39,017 bases of DNA from Oscillospiraceae bacterium (GTDB taxonomy: Bacteria; Bacillota; Clostridia; Oscillospirales; JAKOTC01): contig DAOPZJ010000014.1 of assembly GCA_035353335.1 (NCBI GenBank), forward strand, positions 10,546 through 49,562. The letters run 5' to 3'. Of the stretch, positions 1 to 6,633 are shown in pieces; positions within the stretch are counted from its first letter, which is position 1, and each line of letters begins with the position of its first letter. Position numbers and translations under genes: made by a program. The notes under the pieces were generated by a model that saw only the letters and a list, made by a program, of their open reading frames with translations, did not search any database and was not told where the DNA came from.

Positions 1-139
1 CCATGAGATCAAGGAATTCATGGGCAGCATGGGCATCAACTCCATCGAGGCGCTCCGGGGCAACCGCGCGATGCTGCGCGGCGTCGGCCTGAACGAAAAA
101 GAGCTCGAGATTCTGGGCATTGCGCATGCCGGGGAGTGA
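1..139 (+). CDS. Glutamate synthase, FMN-binding synthase-domain protein (3' end only)
   Basis: Partial gene: only the last 45 codons are present, reading in the frame that begins at base 2 and stopping with TGA at 137-139. The tail, including IKEFMGSMGINSIEAL and NEKELEILGI, resembles the C-terminus of stand-alone glutamate synthase synthase-domain proteins (the FMN-binding half that turns 2-oxoglutarate plus ammonia into glutamate). The identification rests on this short tail plus the genes that follow: ferredoxin, FAD oxidoreductase, GXGXG protein and glutamine synthetase, which is the usual company of the split, archaeal-type enzyme in Clostridia. The gap to the next gene is 123 bases and shows no terminator, so one operon is likely. 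The start and any promoter lie left of the window. Confidence 0.75.
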   Translation, partial: HEIKEFMGSMGINSIEALRGNRAMLRGVGLNEKELEILGIAHAGE

Positions 140-262
140 AATTTAAAAGACAAGCTTTCAAATAAGGAGTTTCGTCCTTTCGTATCAAAAAGCATGGCAC
201 GCATTTGGCTCCACCATATCGGACGAAACATCCCAACTTCAACGAAAGGTTGGATTTAATAA

Positions 263-691
263 ATGAAGAGAGTATACGTCAACGAAAAATGGTGCCTCGG
301 GTGCCATCTGTGCGAATATAACTGTGCCTTTGCCAACAGCGGCAAGAAGAACATGGCCTTTGCTCTGCGCGACCTGCGTGTCATCAGCCCGCGCATCCGC
401 GTGGAAGAGGGCACGGATATCAGCTATGCGGTCTCCTGCCGCCACTGCGACGAGCCGCTCTGCGTTAAAAGCTGTATCACCGGTGCGCTGACCCGAAAAG
501 ACGGGGTCATCTCGATCGACCGCAACAAGTGCGTCGGCTGCCTGACTTGCGTGCTGGTCTGCCCCTACGGTGCGGTCTCACGCGACGAAGAGGGCGCGGT
601 GCAAAAATGCGAACTCTGCCTGAAAAACGGCGGAACACCGGCCTGCGTCTCGGGCTGTCCCAACGGCGCAATCGTCTTTGAAGAACGCTGA
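263..691 (+). CDS. Ferredoxin-like protein with four [4Fe-4S] cluster motifs, glutamate synthase associated
   Basis: The 142-residue protein has sixteen cysteines in four groups: C11/C14/C17/C21, C59/C62/C67/C71, C90/C93/C96/C100 and C116/C119/C128/C132. This is the pattern of the four-cluster DmsB/HycB/CooF electron-transfer subunits, so it should carry up to four [4Fe-4S] clusters. There is no signal peptide, so it acts in the cytoplasm. In this operon it most likely passes electrons between the FAD oxidoreductase encoded 14 bases downstream and the glutamate synthase catalytic subunit upstream. The ATG at 263 is preceded by an AAAGG/TTGGA stretch at 244-254, a weak ribosome site. The electron route is inferred from gene order; the iron-sulfur assignment is strong. 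Confidence 0.88.
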   Translation: MKRVYVNEKWCLGCHLCEYNCAFANSGKKNMAFALRDLRVISPRIRVEEGTDISYAVSCRHCDEPLCVKSCITGALTRKDGVISIDRNKCVGCLTCVLVCPYGAVSRDEEGAVQKCELCLKNGGTPACVSGCPNGAIVFEER

Positions 692-705
692 GGGAGGATT
701 GACAA

Positions 706-1923
706 ATGAACTATGTGATTATAGGCAATTCCGCCGCAGCGGTCGGCTGCATCGAGGGCATCCGCTCGGTCACTTCTGAGGGCAAGATCACGGTGCTTTC
801 CAAGGAACACCACCACACCTATTCCCGCCCGCTGATCTCTTATTATCTATACGGTAAAACCGATCTGCAGCGCATGAAATACCGCCCCGACAGCTTTTAT
901 GCCGACAACGGCTGCGAACTCGTGTACGGCGAAGTGACCGGCATCGATGAAAAGGCGGTCACGCTCTCCGACGGCAAAAAAATCCCTTATGATAAATTGC
1001 TGGTCGCAACCGGCTCTCGGGCGTTTGTACCGCCGTTTACGGGACTCGACACCGTGCCCGAGAAATATACCTTTATGTCGCTCGACGACGCGCTGGAACT
1101 CGAAAAAGTTTTAGATAAAGACAAGACCGTCCTGATTGTCGGCGGCGGTCTGATCGGCTTAAAATGTGCCGAGGGCATCTACGGACGGGTTAAAAAGATC
1201 ACGATTGCCGATATGGCTCCCCGGGTGCTCTCGAGCATTCTCGACGACGACTCGGCGGCTCCCGTTCAGGAAATGCTGACCGAAAAGGGCATCGCCCTGC
1301 GCCTCGGCTGCTCCATCAAGGGCTTTGAAGGAAAAGTGGCTAAGACCGACGGGGACGACATCTCCTTTGACATTTTAGTACTCGCAGTCGGCGTGCGCCC
1401 CAATACCGAACCGGTGAAAGATGCGGGCGGTAAAGTCGGACGCGGCATCCTGACCGACCATAAACAGCGCACATCGCTTGAAAACGTCTGGGCGGCGGGC
1501 GACTGCACCGAGAGCGATGACATCACCTGCAACCAGAGCCGGATTTTGGCTCTGCTCCCGAACGCCTACCGGCAGGGCGAGACCGCCGGAATCGACATGG
1601 CGGGCGGTGATATCTCGTTTGACTGCGCGATGCCGATGAACGCCATGGGACTGCTCGGCATGCACATCATGACCGCAGGCAGCACAACCGGCGATTGCTT
1701 TATCGACCGCAGCAACGGATTGAAAAAGCTCTGGTACGGAGACGATCGTCTGAACGGCTTTATCCTGATCGACGATGTCGAGAAAGCGGGCATCTATACT
1801 GCGCTGATCCGCGAGCGAAAACCGCTTTCAAGCATCGATTTTGATCTGATCTGCAAACAGCCGTCGCTGCTGTGCTTCTCGAAAAAATACCGGGACGAAA
1901 AACTTGCGGGAAAAGCCCGATAA
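706..1923 (+). CDS. FAD/NAD(P)-dependent oxidoreductase, probable reductase subunit of split glutamate synthase
   Basis: A 405-residue pyridine nucleotide-disulfide oxidoreductase-fold protein. The N-terminal FAD dinucleotide motif is VIIGNSAAAVG (4-14), the NAD(P) motif is VLIVGGGLIGLKCAEG (142-157), and the second FAD motif is VWAAGDC (261-267). It most resembles the nitrite reductase/rubredoxin reductase class of NAD(P)H oxidoreductases and lacks the CxxxxC redox pair of thioredoxin-type members. The likely job is to take electrons from NAD(P)H and hand them to the ferredoxin encoded just upstream for glutamate synthesis. A good AGGGAGGATT ribosome site ends about 6 bases before the ATG. 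NADH versus NADPH preference cannot be read here. Confidence 0.85.
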   Translation: MNYVIIGNSAAAVGCIEGIRSVTSEGKITVLSKEHHHTYSRPLISYYLYGKTDLQRMKYRPDSFYADNGCELVYGEVTGIDEKAVTLSDGKKIPYDKLLVATGSRAFVPPFTGLDTVPEKYTFMSLDDALELEKVLDKDKTVLIVGGGLIGLKCAEGIYGRVKKITIADMAPRVLSSILDDDSAAPVQEMLTEKGIALRLGCSIKGFEGKVAKTDGDDISFDILVLAVGVRPNTEPVKDAGGKVGRGILTDHKQRTSLENVWAAGDCTESDDITCNQSRILALLPNAYRQGETAGIDMAGGDISFDCAMPMNAMGLLGMHIMTAGSTTGDCFIDRSNGLKKLWYGDDRLNGFILIDDVEKAGIYTALIRERKPLSSIDFDLICKQPSLLCFSKKYRDEKLAGKAR

Positions 1924-1981
1924 TCATAAAAAATCCACCCTGTATTGAAACTTCTCCCCTTTTATGAAAGGATATGATATA

Positions 1982-2689
1982 ATGACAATTGACGCTCAAG
2001 GTCTCACCTACACCGAACTCAACGAACTGGTACGCAAGGCCGGCAAAAAATTCGATATCAAAAACGCGCTCGGACAGCGCTTTATCGCAGCGGGCCTCGG
2101 AAAAGCCGCGGTCAATATCTACGGCGTGCCCGGCAACGCGCTCGGCGCGTATATGGACGGCGCCGAAGTCACGGTTCACGGCAACGCGCAGGACGCGGTC
2201 GGCGACACGATGAACAGCGGCCGCATCATCGTCCACGGCCTTTGCGGCGACACGGTGGGTTATGCCATGCGCGGCGGGGAAATCTACATCAAAGGCAACA
2301 CCGGCTACCGCGCCGGGGTGCATATGAAACAATACCTCGACAAAAAGCCGATTCTCGTGATCGGCGGCAGAACCGGCAGCTTTTTGGGCGAATATCTTGC
2401 GGGCGGCCTGATTATCGTACTGGGGCTTTGCGACCAGGAGCGCATCGTCGGAAACTTTTGCGGCACGGGGATGCACGGAGGTAAGATCATTCTGCGCAAG
2501 ACCTCTTACGAATCCGTGTTTCCGCCGCAGGTACGCGTCGGAACCGCGGACCTCACCGATGCAAAACCCTACATCGAAAAATACTGCGCCTATTTCGGCG
2601 TTGACCCCGCGCCGGTTCTGGCGCGCGAATACGTCGAACTGACCCCGAACTCCTCCAATCCTTATAAAGAGCTATATGTGCAAAACTGA
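1982..2689 (+). CDS. Glutamate synthase GXGXG (third-domain) protein
   Basis: A 235-residue protein made almost entirely of a right-handed beta-helix with repeated G-x-G-type turns (for example VHGNAQDAVGDTMNSG, VHGLCGDTVGYAMRGG, IKGNTGYRAGVHM). This is the fold of the C-terminal domain of bacterial GltB and of the stand-alone third subunit in archaeal-type glutamate synthase. It is structural, supporting the ammonia channel between glutaminase and synthase sites. I prefer the ATG at 1982 over the in-frame ATG at 1964 because GAAAGGA at 1966-1972 sits 9 bases upstream of it and lies inside the longer reading. About 60 bases separate it from the oxidoreductase and 14 from glnA, which fits a single transcript. 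Confidence 0.87.
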   Translation: MTIDAQGLTYTELNELVRKAGKKFDIKNALGQRFIAAGLGKAAVNIYGVPGNALGAYMDGAEVTVHGNAQDAVGDTMNSGRIIVHGLCGDTVGYAMRGGEIYIKGNTGYRAGVHMKQYLDKKPILVIGGRTGSFLGEYLAGGLIIVLGLCDQERIVGNFCGTGMHGGKIILRKTSYESVFPPQVRVGTADLTDAKPYIEKYCAYFGVDPAPVLAREYVELTPNSSNPYKELYVQN

Positions 2690-2703
2690 AAGGAGTCCCC
2701 GTT

Positions 2704-3900
2704 ATGTCATACACAAAACAGGAGGTCATGGATTTTATCCGCCAGGAGGACGTCAAGTTCATCCGGCTGGCATTCTGCGACGTTTACGGCATTCAAAAAA
2801 ACGTCTCGATCATGCCCTCGGAGCTGGAGCGCGCCTTTTCGGACGGAATTTCCATTGACGGTTCGGCCATCGATGGGTTCGCCGAGGCCGAGAAGTCCGA
2901 TTTGTTTTTAAAACCGGACCCGGCAACATTGGCGGTCCTGCCGTGGCGTCCGACACACGGACGGGTCATCCGGGTTTTTTGTGATGTCTTGGATCCGAAC
3001 GGAACTCCGATCGAGTGCGACTGCCGCTCTTTATTAAAAAAGACGATCAAAGCAGCACACGAAAAAGGTGTCGATTGCCTGTTCGGCACTGAGATCGAGT
3101 TTTATCTGTTCAAGACCGGGGAGGACGGCGAAAAGACATTGATTCCTTTCGATAATGCCGGTTATATGGATATCGCACCCGACGACCGAGGCGAAAACGT
3201 GCGCCGTGAAATCTGCCTTGCGCTCGAAGAGATGGGAATCACTCCGGAAAGTTCCCGGCACGAGGACGGCCCCGGCCAAAATGAAATCGATTTCCGCTGC
3301 GCGGATCCGCTCGCGGCTGCCGACAATGCCGTGACTTTTAAATCCGCGATCCGAACGATTGCCGCCGGCAACGGTCTTTGGGCTTCGTTTGACCCAAAAC
3401 CCCTGGCCGGAAGAAGCGGCAGCGGCATGCATGTCAATATCTCTTTAAAAAAGAACCGTGACGCTTTTATGGCGGGCGTGATGGCGCATATCTCCGAGCT
3501 CTCGGCGTTTTTAAATCCGACCGATAAATCTTATGCGCGCCTCGGCGACCGCAAGGCCCCGCGCTATATCTCCTGGGCGCACGGCAACCGCTCGCAATTG
3601 ATCCGAATCCCCGAGGACAAAGCGCCCGGGCGCTCCCGCTTTGAACTGCGCTCTCCCGATCCGACCGCAAATCCCTATCTGGCATTTACACTTCTCATTC
3701 ATGCGGGTCTTGACGGCATCGAAAAGAAGATGACGCTGCCCGAACCGGTGGAACTCGATCTTACCGCCGCTCCCAAGGAACTGACCGATCGGCTGCAAAA
3801 ATTGCCGGAAACACTTGATAAAGCGAAAAAACTCGCCGCTTCGAGCGAATTCATCCATAGTATTTTGCCCACGCGGCTGCTCAGAGCTTATACCGATTAA
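2704..3900 (+). CDS. glnA: Glutamine synthetase, short type I-like form
   Basis: ATP-dependent ligation of ammonia to glutamate. The 398-residue chain carries the family landmarks: the metal-binding GTEIEF (128-133), GQNEIDF (191-197), the GSGMH signature (239-243), the substrate/ATP segment NRSQLIRIP (295-303) and RFELRSPDPTANPYLAF (312-328). It is about 40-50 residues shorter than classical GlnA; the C-terminal part is compact and I see no clear adenylylation-loop tyrosine motif, as expected in Bacillota. The ribosome site AAAGGAG at 2690-2696 lies 7 bases before the ATG. With the upstream glutamate synthase genes it forms a complete GS-GOGAT route, and the next gene encodes a likely RNA-binding regulator of it. 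Confidence 0.93.
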   Translation: MSYTKQEVMDFIRQEDVKFIRLAFCDVYGIQKNVSIMPSELERAFSDGISIDGSAIDGFAEAEKSDLFLKPDPATLAVLPWRPTHGRVIRVFCDVLDPNGTPIECDCRSLLKKTIKAAHEKGVDCLFGTEIEFYLFKTGEDGEKTLIPFDNAGYMDIAPDDRGENVRREICLALEEMGITPESSRHEDGPGQNEIDFRCADPLAAADNAVTFKSAIRTIAAGNGLWASFDPKPLAGRSGSGMHVNISLKKNRDAFMAGVMAHISELSAFLNPTDKSYARLGDRKAPRYISWAHGNRSQLIRIPEDKAPGRSRFELRSPDPTANPYLAFTLLIHAGLDGIEKKMTLPEPVELDLTAAPKELTDRLQKLPETLDKAKKLAASSEFIHSILPTRLLRAYTD

Positions 3901-3933
3901 TTTTTAATCTATTGTTGCCGGGAGGTGAGGTCT

Positions 3934-4521
3934 TTGCCGGAGAAGCTGCCGTTGAGCGTATTGATTGTCACAGGGTCGTCATCGGCGGCCTCGCTTTTGA
4001 GCGGTCTTTTGCCCGGCGACGCCTTTTCCCCGATCATCTCCTGCGGTAACGCCGGACAATGCAGGCGGCTGCTCTCTTCCCAACAGTTCGACATGATTCT
4101 CGTCGACACACCGCTCACCGACGAATTCGGGACACAATTGGCCTTGGAACTCGTCGAAAACCGTTTCTGCAGCGTCATTCTTCTCGTCAAGAACACCTCG
4201 TTCGATCAGGTGACAGGGCAGGTAGAGGACAGCGGCATTTTAACCGTACTCAAACCGACCACCCGCGACGAACTCTATCGCGCTGTCAAACTCGCCGCCG
4301 CGACGCGGTCGCGACTGCTCAACGCCGAACGTCAGACCGTCTCACTCAAGGAAAAAATGGATGAAATCCGCCTAATCAACCGTGCGAAGTGGGTGTTAAT
4401 CTCCAAGATGAACATGAGTGAGCCCGACGCCCACCGTTATATCGAAAAACAGGCCATGGACACCAGAACCCCGCGCGTCGCCATCGCCCAGTCGGTGTTA
4501 AAAAAATTTAATCAAACCTGA
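3934..4521 (+). CDS. ANTAR-domain antiterminator with a receiver-like N-terminus
   Basis: The C-terminal 55 or so residues (LKEKMDEIRLINRAKWVLIS, MNMSEPDAHRYIEKQAMDTR) match the ANTAR RNA-binding three-helix domain. ANTAR proteins stop transcription termination by binding paired hexaloop hairpins, commonly in nitrogen-metabolism leaders. The N-terminal half is receiver-like with an aspartate in MILVDTP (about residue 58) and LKPTTRDEL near its end, but the usual acidic pair after strand one is absent (the segment reads LIVTGSSSAAS), so phosphorylation by a histidine kinase is doubtful. A TTG start at 3934 is chosen because GGAGGTG at 3921-3927 lies 6 bases upstream; the GTG at 3925 would sit inside that site. 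It follows glnA by 33 bases and probably controls this operon. Confidence 0.82.
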   Translation: MPEKLPLSVLIVTGSSSAASLLSGLLPGDAFSPIISCGNAGQCRRLLSSQQFDMILVDTPLTDEFGTQLALELVENRFCSVILLVKNTSFDQVTGQVEDSGILTVLKPTTRDELYRAVKLAAATRSRLLNAERQTVSLKEKMDEIRLINRAKWVLISKMNMSEPDAHRYIEKQAMDTRTPRVAIAQSVLKKFNQT

Positions 4522-4536
4522 CGCCGGAGGATATTT

Positions 4537-4867
4537 ATGAGCGCCTGTTTTATCGCCAATATCCGCATCAAAGGCCCGGCTGAATATCAAAAACATCTTG
4601 ACGGCAAGCCGCCGTCCGTGACGGTGTTAAGCCGTTTTTGAAAAATATAAAGGCCGTTATCTCACCATCGACGACTGCCCGGAAGTCCTGGAAGGTAATT
4701 GGAATTATACGCAGCTGGTATTGATCGAATTCCCCTACAAAAACTCTCTTCACGACTGGTATTAATCGGAGGAATATCAAACTCTGTTAAAATATCGGCT
4801 TGCCGCTTCTGACTGCGATACCATCACTGTAAATGGAAATTCCCTTAAAATTCGGGAATTTGAGTGA
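4537..4867 (+). pseudogene. Decayed DUF1330-family gene
   Basis: The ATG at 4537 follows a good GGAGG (4526-4530) and opens with SACFIANIRIKGPAEYQKHL, then hits TGA at 4639. Reading resumes in another frame from 4640 with EKYKGRYLTIDDCPEVLEGN and WNYTQLVLIEFP, meets TAA after HDWY, and continues SEEYQTLLKYRLAASDCDTI to TGA at 4865. These pieces in order make a nearly full-length DUF1330 protein (small ferredoxin-fold dimer of unknown function). At least two frame changes near 4605-4640 and one stop codon break it, and the segment around 4605-4636 looks locally scrambled. It is recent decay, since the protein similarity is still easy to read. It is not expected to make product. Confidence 0.8.
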
Positions 4868-4882
4868 TTTTTGAAAAAACGC

Positions 4883-4911
4883 TTGACATCTTAAGCCGTA
4901 TATGTTAAAAT
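4883..4911 (+). promoter_or_regulatory. Sigma-A-type promoter for infC-rpmI-rplT
   Basis: TTGACA at 4883-4888, a 17-base spacer and TAAAAT at 4906-4911. Transcription would start near 4918, giving a leader of about 185 bases before infC. It is the only strong promoter between the nitrogen operon and infC. Confidence 0.85.
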
Positions 4912-4917
4912 AACCGA

Positions 4918-5104
4918 GCAAATCGCGAAGCAGGGCAATTTTTGTCCTCACCTTTTCGACAGATGCCGAAAGGTTCCGAAGGGATTTAAATCCCGCGGGA
5001 TTCAATAGAATTCCGCTGCCATTCACCGATTGTGGCACACAGGCATGGACGATTTTGTATTGTCCGTGTATTTTTTTCTATCAGGGTTTGGAGGTGCATA
5101 TACC
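4918..5104 (+). promoter_or_regulatory. Structured infC leader with mutually exclusive hairpins
   Basis: The leader contains a hairpin CCTTTTCG/CGAAAGG (about 4951-4973) and two overlapping palindromes, GGGATTTAAATCCC (4981-4994) and ATCCCGCGGGAT (4990-5001). The shared segment AATCCC can pair upstream or downstream but not both at once, a typical switch arrangement. A terminator-like hairpin follows at 5044-5068. In Bacillota the infC-rpmI-rplT leader is commonly repressed by ribosomal protein L20; this leader fits that role by position and structure. I could not recognise the L20-binding pseudo-knot itself, so the ligand is inferred. Confidence 0.65.
5044..5078 (+). terminator. Attenuator-like terminator in the infC leader
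   Basis: CATGGACGAT (5044-5053) pairs with ATTGTCCGTG (5059-5068) with two G-U pairs around a 5-base loop, and is followed by TATTTTTTTCT. It ends about 25 bases before the infC start codon. This is the expected position for premature termination controlling the operon. Confidence 0.72.
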
Positions 5105-5623
5105 ATCGCAACGAAAGAATTGCAAATCAACGAAGCCATTAACGACCGTCAGATCCGCGTGATCGGAGCGGACGGCGCACAGCTGGGCGTAATGTCCGCC
5201 GCTGCTGCCCGTGAACTCGCCTATGACAAAGATCTCGATCTGGTCAAGATCTCGCCGAACGCCGATCCGCCCGTGTGCAAAATCATGGACTACGGCAAGT
5301 ATCGCTTTGAACAGACAAAGCGCGAAAAAGAGATCAAAAAGAACCAGCACATCATCGAAATCAAAGGCATGAGCCTGAGCTTGAAGATCGACACCCACGA
5401 TTTCGAGACCAAAGCAAGACAAGTATGCAAATTCCTCGACGGCGGAGATCGGGTCAAGGTCTCCATTCGCCTGCGCGGCCGCGAAATGACGCACATCGAC
5501 ATCGGCATCGAGGTCATGAACCGCTTTGCCGAGACTTGCGCGGGTTCGGGCACGGTCGATAAACCACCCAAGCTCGAGGGTCGTTTCATATACATGTTCC
5601 TCTCGCCCAAAACAGCGAAATAA
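5105..5623 (+). CDS. infC: Translation initiation factor IF-3, apparent AUC start
   Basis: IF-3 binds the 30S subunit, checks the start codon and keeps subunits apart. The protein reads ATKELQINEAINDRQIRVIG, with the linker KIMDYGKYRFEQTKREKEIK and a C-terminal domain including SIRLRGREMTHIDIG. The family N-terminus aligns to begin at ATC 5105, and GGAGGTG at 5090-5096 lies 8 bases before it. There is no in-frame ATG, GTG or TTG in the right place; an ATG at 5030 would run the coding region through the attenuator hairpin and adds residues foreign to IF-3. Rare AUU/AUC starts are known for infC and allow IF-3 to repress itself. From ATC the length is 172 residues, normal for the family. Confidence 0.9.
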   Translation: MATKELQINEAINDRQIRVIGADGAQLGVMSAAAARELAYDKDLDLVKISPNADPPVCKIMDYGKYRFEQTKREKEIKKNQHIIEIKGMSLSLKIDTHDFETKARQVCKFLDGGDRVKVSIRLRGREMTHIDIGIEVMNRFAETCAGSGTVDKPPKLEGRFIYMFLSPKTAK

Positions 5624-5697
5624 TCGCCGGGGCAAAATAATCGTTTCGGCGAAATAATCAAAAGCGGCTGTCGCCGCTAAAATTCGGAGGGTTTAAA

Positions 5698-5895
5698 ATG
5701 CCAAAGCTCAAGTCACATTCCGGCGCTTCCAAGCGTTTCAAAATGACCAAGAACGGTCTGGTCAAGCGCTCGCACGCCAACCGCAGACACATTCTAAACA
5801 AGAAGACCACCAAGCTCAAGAGAGGTCTTCGCAAGGCGGAGTACGTCGACAAGACCAACGCCGGAGCGGTCAAAAAGCTGCTGCCCTACTCATAA
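5698..5895 (+). CDS. rpmI: Ribosomal protein bL35
   Basis: A 65-residue, very basic protein beginning MPKLKSHSGASKRFKMT, with the typical AN-R-HIL-KKTTK centre. It is a component of the large ribosomal subunit. The ATG at 5698 follows a GGAGGG ribosome site. It sits between infC and rplT in the conserved order and is translated from the same transcript. Length and sequence are normal. Confidence 0.97.
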   Translation: MPKLKSHSGASKRFKMTKNGLVKRSHANRRHILNKKTTKLKRGLRKAEYVDKTNAGAVKKLLPYS

Positions 5896-5916
5896 TGAAT
5901 TCGGAGGAATAAAATC

Positions 5917-6579
5917 ATGGCAAGAGTTAAAGGCGGGCTGATCTCCCGCAAAAAGAAGAACAAAGTCATCCATTCCGCGAAAGGGTACTTCGGCAGCAAA
6001 CATTCCAAGTTCCATACCGCAAAACAGGCGGTCATGAAATCCGGGCAATATGCCTATGTCGGCCGCCGTCTGAAAAAACGCGATTTCCGCTCGCTCTGGA
6101 TTGCCCGCATCAACGCAGCCTGCCGTGCCGACGGAATGAATTATTCGACATTCATGAACGGTTTGAAAAAAGCCGGCATCGAACTCAACCGCAAGATGCT
6201 CGCGGAACTCGCCGTCAGCGACGCCCAGGCGTTTGCCGGACTCGTCGAGACCGCGAAGAGCGGCACGGTCAAAGAAGTCGCTTTGGACCTGAAGCCGGTC
6301 GAAAAGAAAGCGGCTCCCGTTAAGAAGGCCCCCGCAAAGAAGGAAACCGCCAAAGAGACCCCGGCCGAAAAACCGGCAGCGACAAAGAAACCCGCAGCGG
6401 CCGCAGCATCAAAAAAGCCGGCGGCAGTCGGCGAGAAAAAACCCGCAGCATCCAAAAAATCCGCTTCGGCGACCGGCGAAAAAAAGCCCGCAGCAGCCAA
6501 AAAACCTGCGGCGGCCACCGACAAAGCACCCGCCAAAAAGACCCCGGCAAAGCCGAAGACCGAAACCGCATCCAAGTAA
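5917..6579 (+). CDS. rplT: Ribosomal protein bL20 with a long Lys/Ala/Pro-rich C-terminal tail
   Basis: Residues 1 to about 116 form an ordinary bL20 (MARVKGGLISRKKKNKVIHS at the start, then YVGRRLKKRDFRSLWIARIN), which binds 23S rRNA early in assembly and usually represses its own operon. The usual protein ends near residue 118, but here the frame stays open to residue 220. The extra 100 residues are low-complexity, built of repeats such as KKPAAA, GEKKPAA and APAKKTPAK, like histone H1 tails. It is probably disordered and nucleic-acid binding. The third positions stay codon-like and a strong terminator follows the stop, so it is likely translated. No other domain is visible in the tail. Confidence 0.93.
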   Translation: MARVKGGLISRKKKNKVIHSAKGYFGSKHSKFHTAKQAVMKSGQYAYVGRRLKKRDFRSLWIARINAACRADGMNYSTFMNGLKKAGIELNRKMLAELAVSDAQAFAGLVETAKSGTVKEVALDLKPVEKKAAPVKKAPAKKETAKETPAEKPAATKKPAAAAASKKPAAVGEKKPAASKKSASATGEKKPAAAKKPAAATDKAPAKKTPAKPKTETASK

Positions 6580-6588
6580 CCGAATAAA

Positions 6589-6625
6589 AGCTGTGCACGC
6601 CTCGCGCGTGCGCAGCTCTTTTGTT
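6589..6625 (+). terminator. Terminator of the infC-rpmI-rplT operon
   Basis: AGCTGTGCACGC (6589-6600) pairs with GCGTGCGCAGCT (6606-6617) with one G-U pair around a 5-base loop, followed by CTTTTGTTATT. It begins 9 bases after the rplT stop codon. Confidence 0.9.
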
Positions 6626-6633
6626 ATTGCAGC

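Noticed and set aside
140..262. ANTAR target hairpins before the ferredoxin gene
   Set aside because: TTTCGTCC and GGACGAAA form one long-range pair with a loop of about 45 bases, not the paired hexaloop hairpins ANTAR proteins bind.
1760..2476. A 238-codon open frame on the minus strand opposite the GXGXG gene
   Set aside because: It is a shadow of the GC-biased codons of the plus-strand gene, has no ribosome site and no family likeness.
5030..5104. N-terminal extension of IF-3 from the ATG at 5030
   Set aside because: The 25 extra residues are unlike IF-3, the stretch contains a terminator hairpin with a T-run, and the ribosome site GGAGGTG points to 5105.
4918..5104. T-box riboswitch before infC
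   Set aside because: No T-box sequence or specifier stem is recognisable, and infC leaders usually use L20.
6141..6575. A 144-codon minus-strand frame opposite the rplT tail
   Set aside because: It is produced by the repetitive Lys/Ala codons of the tail and shows no start signals.
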